Source: an uncultured Draconibacterium sp. (GTDB lineage: Bacteria > Bacteroidota > Bacteroidia > Bacteroidales > Prolixibacteraceae). Taken from it: 64,000 bases of DNA. Below the pieces are notes generated by a model that was not told the DNA's origin, searched no databases, and saw nothing but the letters and a program-made list of their open reading frames with translations. Below, one piece after another: positions 8,198-16,825 of the stretch. The DNA is taken from contig NZ_OY781365.1 of NCBI RefSeq assembly GCF_963676815.1, positions 3,940,501 through 4,004,500 on the forward strand. Direction: 5' to 3'. Position 1 is the stretch's first letter. Each line of letters begins with the position of its first letter. The position numbers were made by a program, and so were the translations under genes.

Positions 8198-9316
8198 ATG
8201 ACATTTAAAGAATTAAATATTTCGGAGCCGATACTTAAAGCTCTGACAAACAAAAAATACGATAACCCTACTCCTATTCAGGAAAAGGCCATTCCCACCG
8301 CATTACAAGGTGGCGATCTGCTTGGAATTGCTCAAACAGGTACTGGAAAAACAGCAGCTTTTGCCATTCCGATTATACAACAGTTGGATGAAGCTCCTTT
8401 TAGCGGTGGAAGAAGAGAGATAAAAGCCTTAATACTTACACCCACCAGGGAGTTGGCAATACAGATTGAAGAAAGTTTCCGGAATTACTCGCAATACACA
8501 AATCTTCGGCAGGCGGTTATTTTTGGAGGCGTAAACCAAAAACCACAGGTAGACAAACTAAGACGCGGAGTTGATATTTTGGTAGCTACTCCCGGACGGC
8601 TACTCGACCTGATCAATCAAAAGCATATTTCACTGGCTCACGTCCGGCATTTTGTGTTGGATGAAGCCGACCGTATGCTTGACATGGGGTTTATCCATGA
8701 TATAAAACGATTGTTGCCAATGTTGCCAAAACAGAAACAAACACTGTTTTTCTCGGCTACAATGCCGTCGGCAATCAGTAAACTTTCGAGATCGATTTTG
8801 CAGAATCCGGTTACAGTAAGAATTGTTCCGATATCTTCTGCTACTGACATGATTGAGCAACATTTGTATTATGTGGAAAGACAGAAAAAGAACCAGTTGT
8901 TAATTTCGTTATTAAGACAAGATTTAAACAAATCGGTTTTAATTTTTTCGCGAACAAAACGCGGAGCTGACAAAATTGCAAGGATATTGAACAGTAGCAG
9001 GATTGAATGTGAAGCCATACATGGAAACAAATCGCAAGTTGCACGACAAAGAGCATTATCGAATTTTAAATCAGGACGAACAAGTGTGATTGTTGCAACT
9101 GATATTGCTGCCCGTGGGATTGACATTGCTAACCTGGAGCTAGTAATTAACTACGATTTACCTGATGTGGCAGAAACCTACGTACACAGAATTGGACGTA
9201 CCGGACGGGCAGGACAATCAGGAACAGCGCTTTCATTCTATTCTCAGGACGAACACATGATGGTTCGGAATATACAACGGCTGACCGGGAAAAAATTAAA
9301 TCCGGTATTGGCTTAA
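8198..9316 (+). CDS. DEAD-box RNA helicase (RhlE-like, core only)
   Basis: 372 residues holding the helicase core and almost nothing else. Motifs seen: Q motif PTPIQEK (25-31), Walker A AQTGTGKT (45-52), PTRELA (82-87), DEAD (155-158), SAT (186-188), VATDIAARGIDI and HRIGRTGRAGQ. Such enzymes unwind short RNA duplexes and help ribosome assembly and mRNA turnover in the cold. The usual basic tail of RhlE proteins is absent. It heads a tight operon with a cold-shock-domain protein, an RRM protein and a CspA-like protein (gaps of 21, 30 and 17 bases), consistent with a cold or RNA-structure response. Confidence 0.95.
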   Translation: MTFKELNISEPILKALTNKKYDNPTPIQEKAIPTALQGGDLLGIAQTGTGKTAAFAIPIIQQLDEAPFSGGRREIKALILTPTRELAIQIEESFRNYSQYTNLRQAVIFGGVNQKPQVDKLRRGVDILVATPGRLLDLINQKHISLAHVRHFVLDEADRMLDMGFIHDIKRLLPMLPKQKQTLFFSATMPSAISKLSRSILQNPVTVRIVPISSATDMIEQHLYYVERQKKNQLLISLLRQDLNKSVLIFSRTKRGADKIARILNSSRIECEAIHGNKSQVARQRALSNFKSGRTSVIVATDIAARGIDIANLELVINYDLPDVAETYVHRIGRTGRAGQSGTALSFYSQDEHMMVRNIQRLTGKKLNPVLA

Positions 9317-9337
9317 AAGAAAAATAGATTAAAGAAA

Positions 9338-9538
9338 ATGGTAACGTTGAAAGGTCGCGTAGAGAATTTTAATAAAGACAAAAATTACGGCTTTATTAAA
9401 GACACCATCAATGGTGAAAAATACTTCTTCCATGTTACCGATGCTTTTCCCGAAATAAATGAAGGAATCATCGTTTCTTTCGAACTGGATAGTGGAGACC
9501 GCGGAACGATTGCTATAACAATTAGGCCGGTTCAATAA
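9338..9538 (+). CDS. Cold-shock-domain protein, divergent
   Basis: 66 residues forming one cold-shock domain. RNP1-like KNYGFI and RNP2-like YFFHV are present, so single-stranded nucleic acid binding is likely, but the core consensus is looser than in the CspA-type protein at 9892. Second gene of the helicase operon. Confidence 0.82.
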   Translation: MVTLKGRVENFNKDKNYGFIKDTINGEKYFFHVTDAFPEINEGIIVSFELDSGDRGTIAITIRPVQ

Positions 9539-9568
9539 TAGATTATTATTCACATAAAAATAAAAAAG

Positions 9569-9874
9569 ATGAATATTTATGTTTCAAATCTAAGCTACAA
9601 CACAACAAGTGAAAGCTTAAAAGAATTATTTGCAGGATCAGGTGAGGTAACATCCGCAAACGTTATCACAGACAAAATCACAGGTGATTCCCGTGGTTTC
9701 GGCTTTGTTGAAATGCCTGATAACGCGGAAGGACAAAAGGCCATCGACAACCTTAATGAAACCGATTTTGAAGGCAAAACGATTAATGTAAATATTGCCC
9801 GGCCCAGAACCGATAGAAACAGTGGTGGTCAGAACAATCGAGGTGGCGGAGGATTTAACAGAAGAGGTTATTAA
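9569..9874 (+). CDS. RRM RNA-binding protein with glycine-rich tail
   Basis: 101 residues. A single RNA recognition motif spans residues 1-80: RNP2 is NIYVSNLS at the N-terminus and RNP1 is RGFGFVEM near 55. The tail (GGQNNRGGGGFNRRGY) is Gly/Arg/Asn-rich, as in bacterial and cyanobacterial RRM proteins that are induced by cold. Third gene of the operon; probably acts with the helicase on mRNA. Confidence 0.92.
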   Translation: MNIYVSNLSYNTTSESLKELFAGSGEVTSANVITDKITGDSRGFGFVEMPDNAEGQKAIDNLNETDFEGKTINVNIARPRTDRNSGGQNNRGGGGFNRRGY

Positions 9875-9891
9875 TTTTTTAAAAGAATAAA

Positions 9892-10083
9892 ATGAATAAA
9901 GGAACAATTAAGTTTTTTAACGAAACAAAAGGATTTGGTTTTATCAAAGACTTAAATTCTGAAAATGAGTATTTTGTCCATTCATCAGGATTAGTTGATT
10001 TCGTGAAGGAAACGGACGAAGTAAGCTTTGAGCTGCAGCAAGGACAAAAAGGCTTAAATGCCGTAAACGTTAAAAGAGTCTAA
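9892..10083 (+). CDS. CspA-family cold-shock protein
   Basis: 63 residues, canonical cold-shock domain: GTIKFFNETKGFGFIKD holds RNP1 (KGFGFI) and EYFVHSSGL holds RNP2. Acts as an RNA chaperone and antiterminator at low temperature. Last gene of the operon, ending 24 bases before a terminator. A close paralogue with a nonsense codon lies at 13363. Confidence 0.93.
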   Translation: MNKGTIKFFNETKGFGFIKDLNSENEYFVHSSGLVDFVKETDEVSFELQQGQKGLNAVNVKRV

Positions 10084-10104
10084 CTCAATAGATGTATAAA
10101 TTCA

Positions 10105-10130
10105 AATCCCGTTTTATGCGGGATTTTTTT
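10105..10130 (+). terminator. Terminator of the helicase/cold-shock operon
   Basis: AATCCCG pairs with CGGGATT around a seven-base loop and is followed by a run of T. It closes the operon 8198-10083. Confidence 0.85.
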
Positions 10131-10212
10131 GCCTTCTCTAACTGTCTCGAGGTTGAATTGAAGACAGATTCTAGCCCCTTGGGGCATACTTACTTACACG
10201 TCAAACCTTTTT

Positions 10213-11196
10213 ATGCCAGGTATCGATTTAAAAATAAATGAATTCAAAAACTATTACGATTCCAATCTGGAATTTTATAACTCAGCCTTAGCGCTTTTTA
10301 TTAAGCTCATTGAGCCACTCACCAACATTGAATACGTTTCCGGCCGAATTAAAGACTACGATGAATGCCTGAGCAAATTTGAGCGGAAGTACTTGCCCGG
10401 AATTAAAACTTCTGACCGGGATTACAAGATATTTGATTATTTATCTGATTTTGTGGGGATTCGGATTATTTGTCCTTATCTGAAAGATATAAACACCGTC
10501 AGAAAAGAGTTGAAAAGATATTTCAGAGAAGTTTCCATAACCGATAAGACCATTCAGATTGAAAGCACCGATGATAAATTTGGCTACAAAAGTTTGCATC
10601 TGGATCTTAAACTGAATGGGAAATACGCAAAAAAAACAGAATATGTCCGCTATGCCGGTATCCAGTTTGAGCTTCAAATCAGGACTATCATCCAGGATGC
10701 ATGGAGCGTGCTGGACCATAAAATCAAATACAAGAAAAGTATTCCGCAAAGCCTGAAAAGAAGAATAAACCGCTTGTCAGCATTATTTGAAATTGCCGAT
10801 GATGAATTTTTGCGAATAAATGATGAAATTACTTCTGAAGAAAAAAGGATAAACAGACGATTAAAACAAGGACAAACTGTTGAGAAAAATAAACCATTGG
10901 ATGTATTCCGCTTTTTATTTGTAGCATTAAGATACTTTCCCGAGTATAATTTTATTGAATTTAAAGTAGATGGATTTGTACAGGAAATTCTGAATATAAA
11001 AAGAAAATTTACTGAAAGTGAATTAAACGATGCACTGGAAAATTACCTGACATCGGTTAATCAGATAGCTGAAAATGAAAACAGGAAATTAAATCCATAC
11101 ACACAAATTCGTTATTGCCTGTACCTGTTCGACCGCAACTTGTTTTCAGGAATATTATCTGACTATCAAAAAAATACCGTCTTGCTAATTAAATGA
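10213..11196 (+). CDS. RelA/SpoT-domain alarmone synthetase with C-terminal extension
   Basis: 327 residues. The (p)ppGpp synthetase fold is seen between residues 40 and 175: YVSGRIKDYDECLSKFERK, DFVGIRIICPY, KFGYKSLHLDLKL, and the small-alarmone-synthetase signature FELQIRTIIQDAWSVLDHK. No hydrolase (HD) domain is present. Residues 180-327 are a charged helical extension without a recognised domain. Small synthetases make ppGpp, pppGpp or pGpp; related toxSAS and CapRel proteins instead make ppApp or modify tRNA and act in phage defence. Which type this is cannot be decided here. It stands alone inside the mobile element with no obvious antitoxin gene beside it; the C-terminal extension might fill that role (inference). 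Confidence 0.85.
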   Translation: MPGIDLKINEFKNYYDSNLEFYNSALALFIKLIEPLTNIEYVSGRIKDYDECLSKFERKYLPGIKTSDRDYKIFDYLSDFVGIRIICPYLKDINTVRKELKRYFREVSITDKTIQIESTDDKFGYKSLHLDLKLNGKYAKKTEYVRYAGIQFELQIRTIIQDAWSVLDHKIKYKKSIPQSLKRRINRLSALFEIADDEFLRINDEITSEEKRINRRLKQGQTVEKNKPLDVFRFLFVALRYFPEYNFIEFKVDGFVQEILNIKRKFTESELNDALENYLTSVNQIAENENRKLNPYTQIRYCLYLFDRNLFSGILSDYQKNTVLLIK

Positions 11197-11290
11197 TGCC
11201 TATTTTTTCCCGGATAAATTCACTTTTATCATATCCGTAGTTGGCCCATTATATCCATTACCTTTAGAAAAGTTCAAATACAAGAAATAG

Positions 11291-12775
11291 ATGCAGGTAA
11301 CAGTAAACAGAAAGGACACTAAATTTTACCCCGATGCCTCCAGAAAAATTGCAAGGTTTCTATACACCGGAGACGAAAGAGCAATAAGTACTATCCGCTC
11401 GGTACTTGAGATGTCCGGGGATCTGGCATCACAAACATTAAGTGCGGTACTAAGAGATTACTCACTGCGGCATCGGAATATCTCTAAAATCTTTGAAAAG
11501 CATTTTAAATGGGTTGCTCATCTTTTAAAACAGCTGGAAATTGAACCCGACTCACTTGAGCTTTCACAAAAAATACTTATTGGATCCTATTTCACGATGG
11601 AATATTCCATCGAGGCAGCTGCTTTTTTTAATCCTTCAATTGTCGAACATCCCGACCAGTCGGAAACCGGAATGGAAGAAAAAAGAGTCATCCTGAGTTT
11701 CAGGGCTACCGGCGAAGGTCATATTTCATCCATTGTTTTCAGAACAGGGGTGATGGATAAAAACAATAATTTATCGCTTGAACCTGTTGGAAAGATGTTG
11801 GAAGAAGCAGAACACATCCGACGGCATGTGTATGATAAAAAATCATTTTGTTCCAAACTAAATGAAATGAAGGATATCCATGCCATAATTCCTTCGGGAT
11901 TGATTTTGGACAAGTTAAACGATAAATTTACCTACGGCGAACTAAGAGATTGTATAAAGGAAGCCCGAAAATCATTGCACCTTACAGGCGAGAAAGACAT
12001 TTTATTCAAGCAGATAACCTGGCTGGCTTCATCACATTATGAACTTGAATTTTCACTGGATACCAATATTTCCGAGCGTGTCATCTTTCCGGTGTCGGTT
12101 AATGAAAGAAATGGAATTGAAGATGCCCGTTTTGTTAGGTTTACTGACGACGATGGGTCGTCTGTATATTATGCAACTTACACGGCTTACGACGGTGCTA
12201 CCGTACTACCGAAAATGCTTGAAACCAAAGATTTTTATCATTTTAGGATAATGCCTTTTCATGGCGAAATTGCACAAAACAAGGGAATGGCACTTTTCCC
12301 ACGTAAAGTAAACGGGAAATATGCCATGCTTTGCAGGTTAGACGGCTATAACAATTATATTGCTTTCTCAGATAATATTTCAATCTGGCGTAAAGCCACA
12401 TTATTACAACAACCTAAATTTCCCTGGGAATTTGTTCAAATTGGGAATTGCGGCTCACCCGTTGAAACACCCGAAGGCTGGTTGGTAATTACCCATGGCG
12501 TGGGGCCAATGCGTGAGTATGCCTTGGGAGCCTCGTTACTTGATCTTCAAAATCCGGAGAAAGAGCTTGGTAGATTAAAATCACCACTTTTAATGCCTAA
12601 TGCCACTGAAAGAGAAGGATATGTGCCGAATGTGGTATACTCCTGCGGTTCGATGATTCATAATGACGATTTGATAATCCCTTACGCAATGTCAGATTAT
12701 GCATCTACCTATGCAACTGTAAACCTAAAAGAACTGCTGAACGAATTAAAAAAACAAAGTATCCAGGCGCAATAA
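11291..12775 (+). CDS. GH130-family glycosidase/phosphorylase
   Basis: 494 residues. An N-terminal helical domain (1-115) precedes a five-bladed beta-propeller with GH130 features such as FFNPSIVEHPDQ, ILSFRATGEGHISSIVFRTG and GNCGSPVETPEGWLVITHGVG. GH130 enzymes are mostly inverting phosphorylases or hydrolases of beta-mannosides, with mannose-containing oligosaccharides as substrates. There is no signal peptide, so it is cytoplasmic. In Bacteroidota, this longer GH130 form often travels with a GT4 glycosyltransferase, and one lies at 13606. The pair may make and recycle a mannose-containing solute or surface glycan; that is inference. Confidence 0.83.
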   Translation: MQVTVNRKDTKFYPDASRKIARFLYTGDERAISTIRSVLEMSGDLASQTLSAVLRDYSLRHRNISKIFEKHFKWVAHLLKQLEIEPDSLELSQKILIGSYFTMEYSIEAAAFFNPSIVEHPDQSETGMEEKRVILSFRATGEGHISSIVFRTGVMDKNNNLSLEPVGKMLEEAEHIRRHVYDKKSFCSKLNEMKDIHAIIPSGLILDKLNDKFTYGELRDCIKEARKSLHLTGEKDILFKQITWLASSHYELEFSLDTNISERVIFPVSVNERNGIEDARFVRFTDDDGSSVYYATYTAYDGATVLPKMLETKDFYHFRIMPFHGEIAQNKGMALFPRKVNGKYAMLCRLDGYNNYIAFSDNISIWRKATLLQQPKFPWEFVQIGNCGSPVETPEGWLVITHGVGPMREYALGASLLDLQNPEKELGRLKSPLLMPNATEREGYVPNVVYSCGSMIHNDDLIIPYAMSDYASTYATVNLKELLNELKKQSIQAQ

Positions 12776-12932
12776 ACAGGCCCGTTAAATTTCCCTGGTT
12801 ATCATCCAAACAATACCCTCATAATGTGTGAATCATGTAACTCTTGTCCTTAATTGTGTAATACTTTTTAGAGCCGTTTCCTGTATATTTATGTAAATAT
12901 TATCTGTAAAAGGATTTCAAAATTTTAATGTC

Positions 12933-13103
12933 ATGAAATATTTAACATATATTATAGCAGCATTACTTCTGATTTTATGGAGCGTCATGGTTTATGGTTT
13001 TAATTCCCCTCCGCGAATTATTCATTTACTTATCCCGATAGCCGCAATTATAATACTGCTTCGAATTTTTTATTCTAAAAAATTATCGAAAAAGAATTTA
13101 TAA
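12933..13103 (+). CDS. Small two-pass membrane protein (lmo0937-like)
   Basis: A 56-residue protein read directly from the sequence: two hydrophobic segments (YLTYIIAALLLILWSVMVYG and HLLIPIAAIIILLRIF) joined by a short loop and ending in a basic tail. The spacing and the HLL-I-IA-I-LLR pattern resemble the lmo0937/DUF5670 family of stress-associated membrane proteins. It lies four bases before the CsbD-like gene, so the two are probably one transcript. Confidence 0.7.
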   Translation: MKYLTYIIAALLLILWSVMVYGFNSPPRIIHLLIPIAAIIILLRIFYSKKLSKKNL

Positions 13104-13106
13104 AAG

Positions 13107-13292
13107 ATGAATGCAAAATTTGATATAAATGAATGGCGAATAATAAAGGAAAAGCTTAGAAATAAATATCCTGAATTAACTGAGCTAGATGTAAATTGGG
13201 GACACACATCAAGAGATAATATGTTAGAAATTATTTCTACGAAAGTAGGTAAAACGAAACTTGAACTTATTAATGAAATTGAATCGCTCTAA
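13107..13292 (+). CDS. CsbD-like small stress protein
   Basis: 61 residues with the CsbD pattern: a tryptophan followed by IKEKLRNKYPELTELDV, then a short helix, and KVGKTKLELINEI. CsbD proteins are general stress proteins of unknown biochemistry, highly abundant after osmotic or starvation stress. The central part (NWGHTSRDNMLEII) is less typical, so the match is moderate. Together with the membrane protein upstream, it forms a small stress cassette. Confidence 0.65.
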   Translation: MNAKFDINEWRIIKEKLRNKYPELTELDVNWGHTSRDNMLEIISTKVGKTKLELINEIESL

Positions 13293-13362
13293 AATTTGTT
13301 ACGTAGGGGAAGTCAAACTATAAAAAATATGCAAAACACGCATACATATAATAATTAAAACA

Positions 13363-13554
13363 ATGAACAAAGGAACAGTAAAATTTTATAATGATCTAAA
13401 AGGATTTGGATTCATTAAAGATGACGATTCATCAAAAGAATACTATGTAAACTCTTCAGGATTGAAAGAAAATATCCAGGAAAATGATAAAGTATCTTTT
13501 GATTTGGAATAAGGGAAAAAAGGTTTTAATGCTGTTAATGTTAAACTATCATAG
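13363..13554 (+). pseudogene. cspA-like gene with an in-frame nonsense codon
   Basis: The frame from ATG 13363 gives a full cold-shock domain similar to the protein at 9892 (GTVKFYNDLKGFGFIKD, then YYVNSSGL). It meets TAA at 13510-13512 where the paralogue has a Gln codon (FELQQGQKG versus FDLE-stop-GKKG). Beyond the stop the same frame continues as GKKGFNAVNVKLS and ends at TAG 13552-13554. One C-to-T change explains it. A 49-residue product lacking the last beta strand could still be made. Confidence 0.85.
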
Positions 13555-13583
13555 CTTAAAATATATTCGCATTTTAAATTTAG

Positions 13584-13607
13584 TCCCGCGTAACGCGGGA
13601 TTTTTTT
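13584..13607 (+). terminator. Terminator between convergent genes
   Basis: TCCCGCG pairs with CGCGGGA around TAA, followed by seven T residues. It ends the plus-strand stress genes and touches the stop codon of the convergent GT4 gene. Confidence 0.85.
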
Positions 13608-15852
13608 ATACCAGTTTTAAATCCGAACGGTGAAATTCTTCATAAGCCTGCAAAACGGTTAAATGCGAGATTAAATAAGCCAGTGAACTTTCTGCTCCCT
13701 GGTTTCGGTTTACCCCATAACTTTCAAATCCATCGCAACAACCTTTTGTTTCAAAATCATACAAACTCATTCGCAAATCATTTTCACCCAAAAACCATAA
13801 AAACGAAGTGTAAAGTTTATTGAGATAATCTTTGTCTTTTGTAACAAAATATGCCTGATGGTACATTAATACCATTGCCATTGCATCAATAGGCTGCTGG
13901 GCAAAAACAGAACGTTCCCCTTCTTTTTTGTACCACTTTTCATTTCCAATGATTGACAGGTAGTTATCCTTGAGGGTGTGGGCGGTCAGGAAGTTCATCG
14001 ATTCAATAGCTATTTCTGTAATATGAGGATCATTCAGTATCGGAGCAGCATGTAAAAGCGACAAGGGCAAAATGCCGTTATCATAAGCCAGTAAAGCTTC
14101 AAACCAGTTCCAATCGTCAGTCTGGTTTTCTTTATAATGCCTGATTAACACATTTGCGAGATTTCTCAATCTCTCGGTCATGGAATCGTCTGACGGATTA
14201 CTTTTCAGGTAATAACTAATTCCGATCATTGTATTGGCAATGCCACGGATGGATTGCAATTTTTCAAAATTGGCTGATGCATCAAAAAATACCAATTTGC
14301 CGGTTTGGTAGTACGCATCATTGGGAGCATTTCCCAGTAAGTATCCCAACGCCCAGATTGTTCTGCCAAATGAATCTTCTGAGCCGGTTTCGTCCAAGAA
14401 ATTCCGGTTAAAACTTAAAAAATTTCGGAAAGTCCCGTTTGCGTTTTGCATATAATGGATGTAGCTTAAATAAATGGGCGATAATTCCAATGCCCGCATA
14501 TTTTTCATTTGTTTGTAAGCCATTAAAACCATCAATAAAGCGCGCGAGTTATCATCCAGACAATAACCTTCTTTTAAATTGGGAATGCCAAACTTGGCAT
14601 GCTGAATAATACCGGTGTCATCGGTCAGGCGATTGATATGAGCGAGCGAGAATGGGGGAAGAATGAGTAGATCGGGTTCTGTTTCTTTTTGAATAGTAAC
14701 CGAATGCCCATCCTTCATTACTTCTTCTGCAAGTGCTACATACCTTTCGCCGGTTTTTGGCCAGGTTATTTTTTCCCCATATTCACCTGCTCTATTTTTT
14801 AATTCACTGAGTTCTTTCGGATGTTCAAGAAGTTCCGTTAACATTTCCGCAAGGCCATCCGAATCATTAAAATCAAATAATTTACCTTTCCCGTTTGACA
14901 GCAGTTCCGCAGCATGCCAGTATGGTGTTGACAGAACAGCTGCACCTACTCCCACAGCATACGAAAGTGTTCCACTGGTAATCTGGGCTTCATTCAAATA
15001 AGGAGTGATGTAAATGTCACAGGCATATAAATACTTGAACAGTTCCCGTTCATCAATAAATTCATTCAGGAATGTTACATGATTTTCAAGCTGAAGTTTC
15101 TTCACCTGGCGAAGCAGGAAAATCCGGTATTCTTCGCCGGAATGACGGAGCACATTCGGGTGGGTTTTTCCTAAAACGATATAAATAATCTCCGGGTGCT
15201 TTTTAACCACTTCCGGCAATGCTTTAATTACTGTCTCAATGCCCTTGCTTCGCCCAATAAAACCGAAGGTAAGCAGTACTTTCCTGTTTTCGAGTTTGAA
15301 CTCTTTTTTCGATTTTTCAGGGTTAAAATGAATGTCGGGAACACCATGTTCAATCAGTGCAATTTTTTCTTTAGGCACCTCGTAAATACCGACCAGAAAA
15401 TCAACAGCTTTGTGGCTCATCACTACAATTTTATGCGCCATTTTGCAGATTTCCTTCAAAACCGCTTTTTCGTTGTACGAAGGTGCTTTGAGAATGGTAT
15501 GAAGCGTAACAATGAGAGGAATCTCCAGCCGATGAAGCAGGGGCAGAATATAAACCCCATTTTGGCCGCCAAATATTCCAAATTCGTGCTGAAGGATGCA
15601 AACGTCTGCTCCACTAAGATTTATATACTTTACTGCTTTCAAATAATCTTCCTGATGGTCTTGCCTGATGATGGCTTTTACTTCTTCAGGATATTTATAA
15701 GTGAGGTCGTTGTCGTTTAATGCAACCACAAAACCTTCATGGTTTTGTTCTTCCGGAGCCTTGTTGGTCAACATCGATTTGAACAAATTGTTCGTAAATG
15801 TTCCAATTCCACATTCCCGGGGTGGATAGGTAGCAATGTAAGCTATTTTCAT
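13606..15852 (-). CDS. GT4 glycosyltransferase fused to an alpha-helical barrel-like C-terminal domain
   Basis: 748 residues. Residues 1-390 are a GT-B fold glycosyltransferase of family 4: RECGIGTFTNNL at the nucleotide-sugar cleft, GFIGRSKGIETVIKALPEV, and the acidic patch around YLNEAQITSGTLSYAVG. Residues 410-748 are all-helical with repeats of aromatic-rich helices (CLDDNSRALLMVLMAYKQM, FGRTIWALGYLLGN, DWNWFEALLAYDNG), like (alpha/alpha) toroid carbohydrate enzymes; this half may process the product of the first. No signal peptide. It is convergent with the GH130/stress genes and may share a glycan or solute with GH130. Confidence 0.85.
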   Translation of the reverse strand: MKIAYIATYPPRECGIGTFTNNLFKSMLTNKAPEEQNHEGFVVALNDNDLTYKYPEEVKAIIRQDHQEDYLKAVKYINLSGADVCILQHEFGIFGGQNGVYILPLLHRLEIPLIVTLHTILKAPSYNEKAVLKEICKMAHKIVVMSHKAVDFLVGIYEVPKEKIALIEHGVPDIHFNPEKSKKEFKLENRKVLLTFGFIGRSKGIETVIKALPEVVKKHPEIIYIVLGKTHPNVLRHSGEEYRIFLLRQVKKLQLENHVTFLNEFIDERELFKYLYACDIYITPYLNEAQITSGTLSYAVGVGAAVLSTPYWHAAELLSNGKGKLFDFNDSDGLAEMLTELLEHPKELSELKNRAGEYGEKITWPKTGERYVALAEEVMKDGHSVTIQKETEPDLLILPPFSLAHINRLTDDTGIIQHAKFGIPNLKEGYCLDDNSRALLMVLMAYKQMKNMRALELSPIYLSYIHYMQNANGTFRNFLSFNRNFLDETGSEDSFGRTIWALGYLLGNAPNDAYYQTGKLVFFDASANFEKLQSIRGIANTMIGISYYLKSNPSDDSMTERLRNLANVLIRHYKENQTDDWNWFEALLAYDNGILPLSLLHAAPILNDPHITEIAIESMNFLTAHTLKDNYLSIIGNEKWYKKEGERSVFAQQPIDAMAMVLMYHQAYFVTKDKDYLNKLYTSFLWFLGENDLRMSLYDFETKGCCDGFESYGVNRNQGAESSLAYLISHLTVLQAYEEFHRSDLKLV

Positions 15853-15934
15853 TTTTTATATGGATTTATAGTTGAAGAAGAGTTTGTGATAACTCCGTCT
15901 TGTTATCCGTTCATCTTTAGAAGTGACCTTGAAT

Positions 15935-16825
15935 TTATGTCAGTTCAAAGTGTTTTTTCAGTAATCTTTCAAATACATTTGCGGGAAAAGGCTTTGTAAT
16001 AAAATCATCACATCCTGCATCAATAGCCTTTTCGCGTTCTACATCGAAAGCCATTGCAGTTTGTGCAACAATTATCACCTCTCTGTTAAAAAGCCGTATT
16101 TGTTTGGTAGCTTCATAGCCGTTCATTTCAGGCATGTAAATATCCATTATTATTAAATCAATATCCGGGTTATTTCTACAGGAGTTCACCGCTTCAATAC
16201 CTGATTTTACAGAGATCATTTCCCATGCGAAGTTACCAAGCAGTTTCCGAATAAGTTTTTCAGATACTTCATCATCCTCTGCAATTAAAATTTTTAGATA
16301 TCCGTTAGAAACAACCGGCTTTTGAAGTAAATTCTTTCGCTCTTTTTTGACAGAATCATAAGGAATAGTAAAATAGAAAGAAGAACCATGTCCCAACTCG
16401 CTTTTGACCCAAATTTTTCCTCCACATAATTCCACATAAGCTTTCGAAACTGATAGACCAAAACCACTTCCTGTATTGTCTATCATAAGCTTCGTGCCGA
16501 TTCTTTCGAACCTTTCAAAAATGATATTTTTCTGTGTGCTATCAATTCCAATACCTGTATCTTTTACGAAAAATAGTAAAGATGCCCCTTCTCTCACATA
16601 CCCAAATTTTATTGCACCGTGATCTGTATATTTTATTGCGTTTTTTAAAAGATTAATCAGTATCGCATTGACTTTATTCTGGTCTGCATAAACGATAGCT
16701 TCCTTTAACGGCAATCCGTGTTCACGGAGTAATTTTATCCCCTTTTCTTTAGCTTCTTGCTCAAAGGAAAAATAAATATATTCTAATACCTCATTTAAAT
16801 TTGTCTCTGAAACTAATACCTTCAT
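15935..16825 (-). CDS. Histidine-kinase ATPase domain fused to a receiver, lacking sensor and HisKA
   Basis: 296 residues. The HATPase_c domain (about 10-155) has the N box LINLLKNAIKYT, G1 VKDTGIGID and G2 GSGFGLSVSKAYVE. A receiver follows (about 172-294) with ILIAEDDEV, phospho-acceptor LIIMDIYMPEMNG and lysine in DDFITKPF. The protein begins where a HisKA helix pair should end, so the phosphorylatable histidine and any sensor are missing. The ATG follows the stop of the 60-residue gene upstream without a gap (TAAATG), implying coupling. It is either a 5'-truncated hybrid kinase or an accessory module that borrows another protein's histidine. Confidence 0.85.
   Translation of the reverse strand: MKVLVSETNLNEVLEYIYFSFEQEAKEKGIKLLREHGLPLKEAIVYADQNKVNAILINLLKNAIKYTDHGAIKFGYVREGASLLFFVKDTGIGIDSTQKNIIFERFERIGTKLMIDNTGSGFGLSVSKAYVELCGGKIWVKSELGHGSSFYFTIPYDSVKKERKNLLQKPVVSNGYLKILIAEDDEVSEKLIRKLLGNFAWEMISVKSGIEAVNSCRNNPDIDLIIMDIYMPEMNGYEATKQIRLFNREVIIVAQTAMAFDVEREKAIDAGCDDFITKPFPANVFERLLKKHFELT

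Noticed and set aside
15196..15720. 174-codon plus-strand frame
   Set aside because: Antisense to the GT4 gene; no protein-like pattern.
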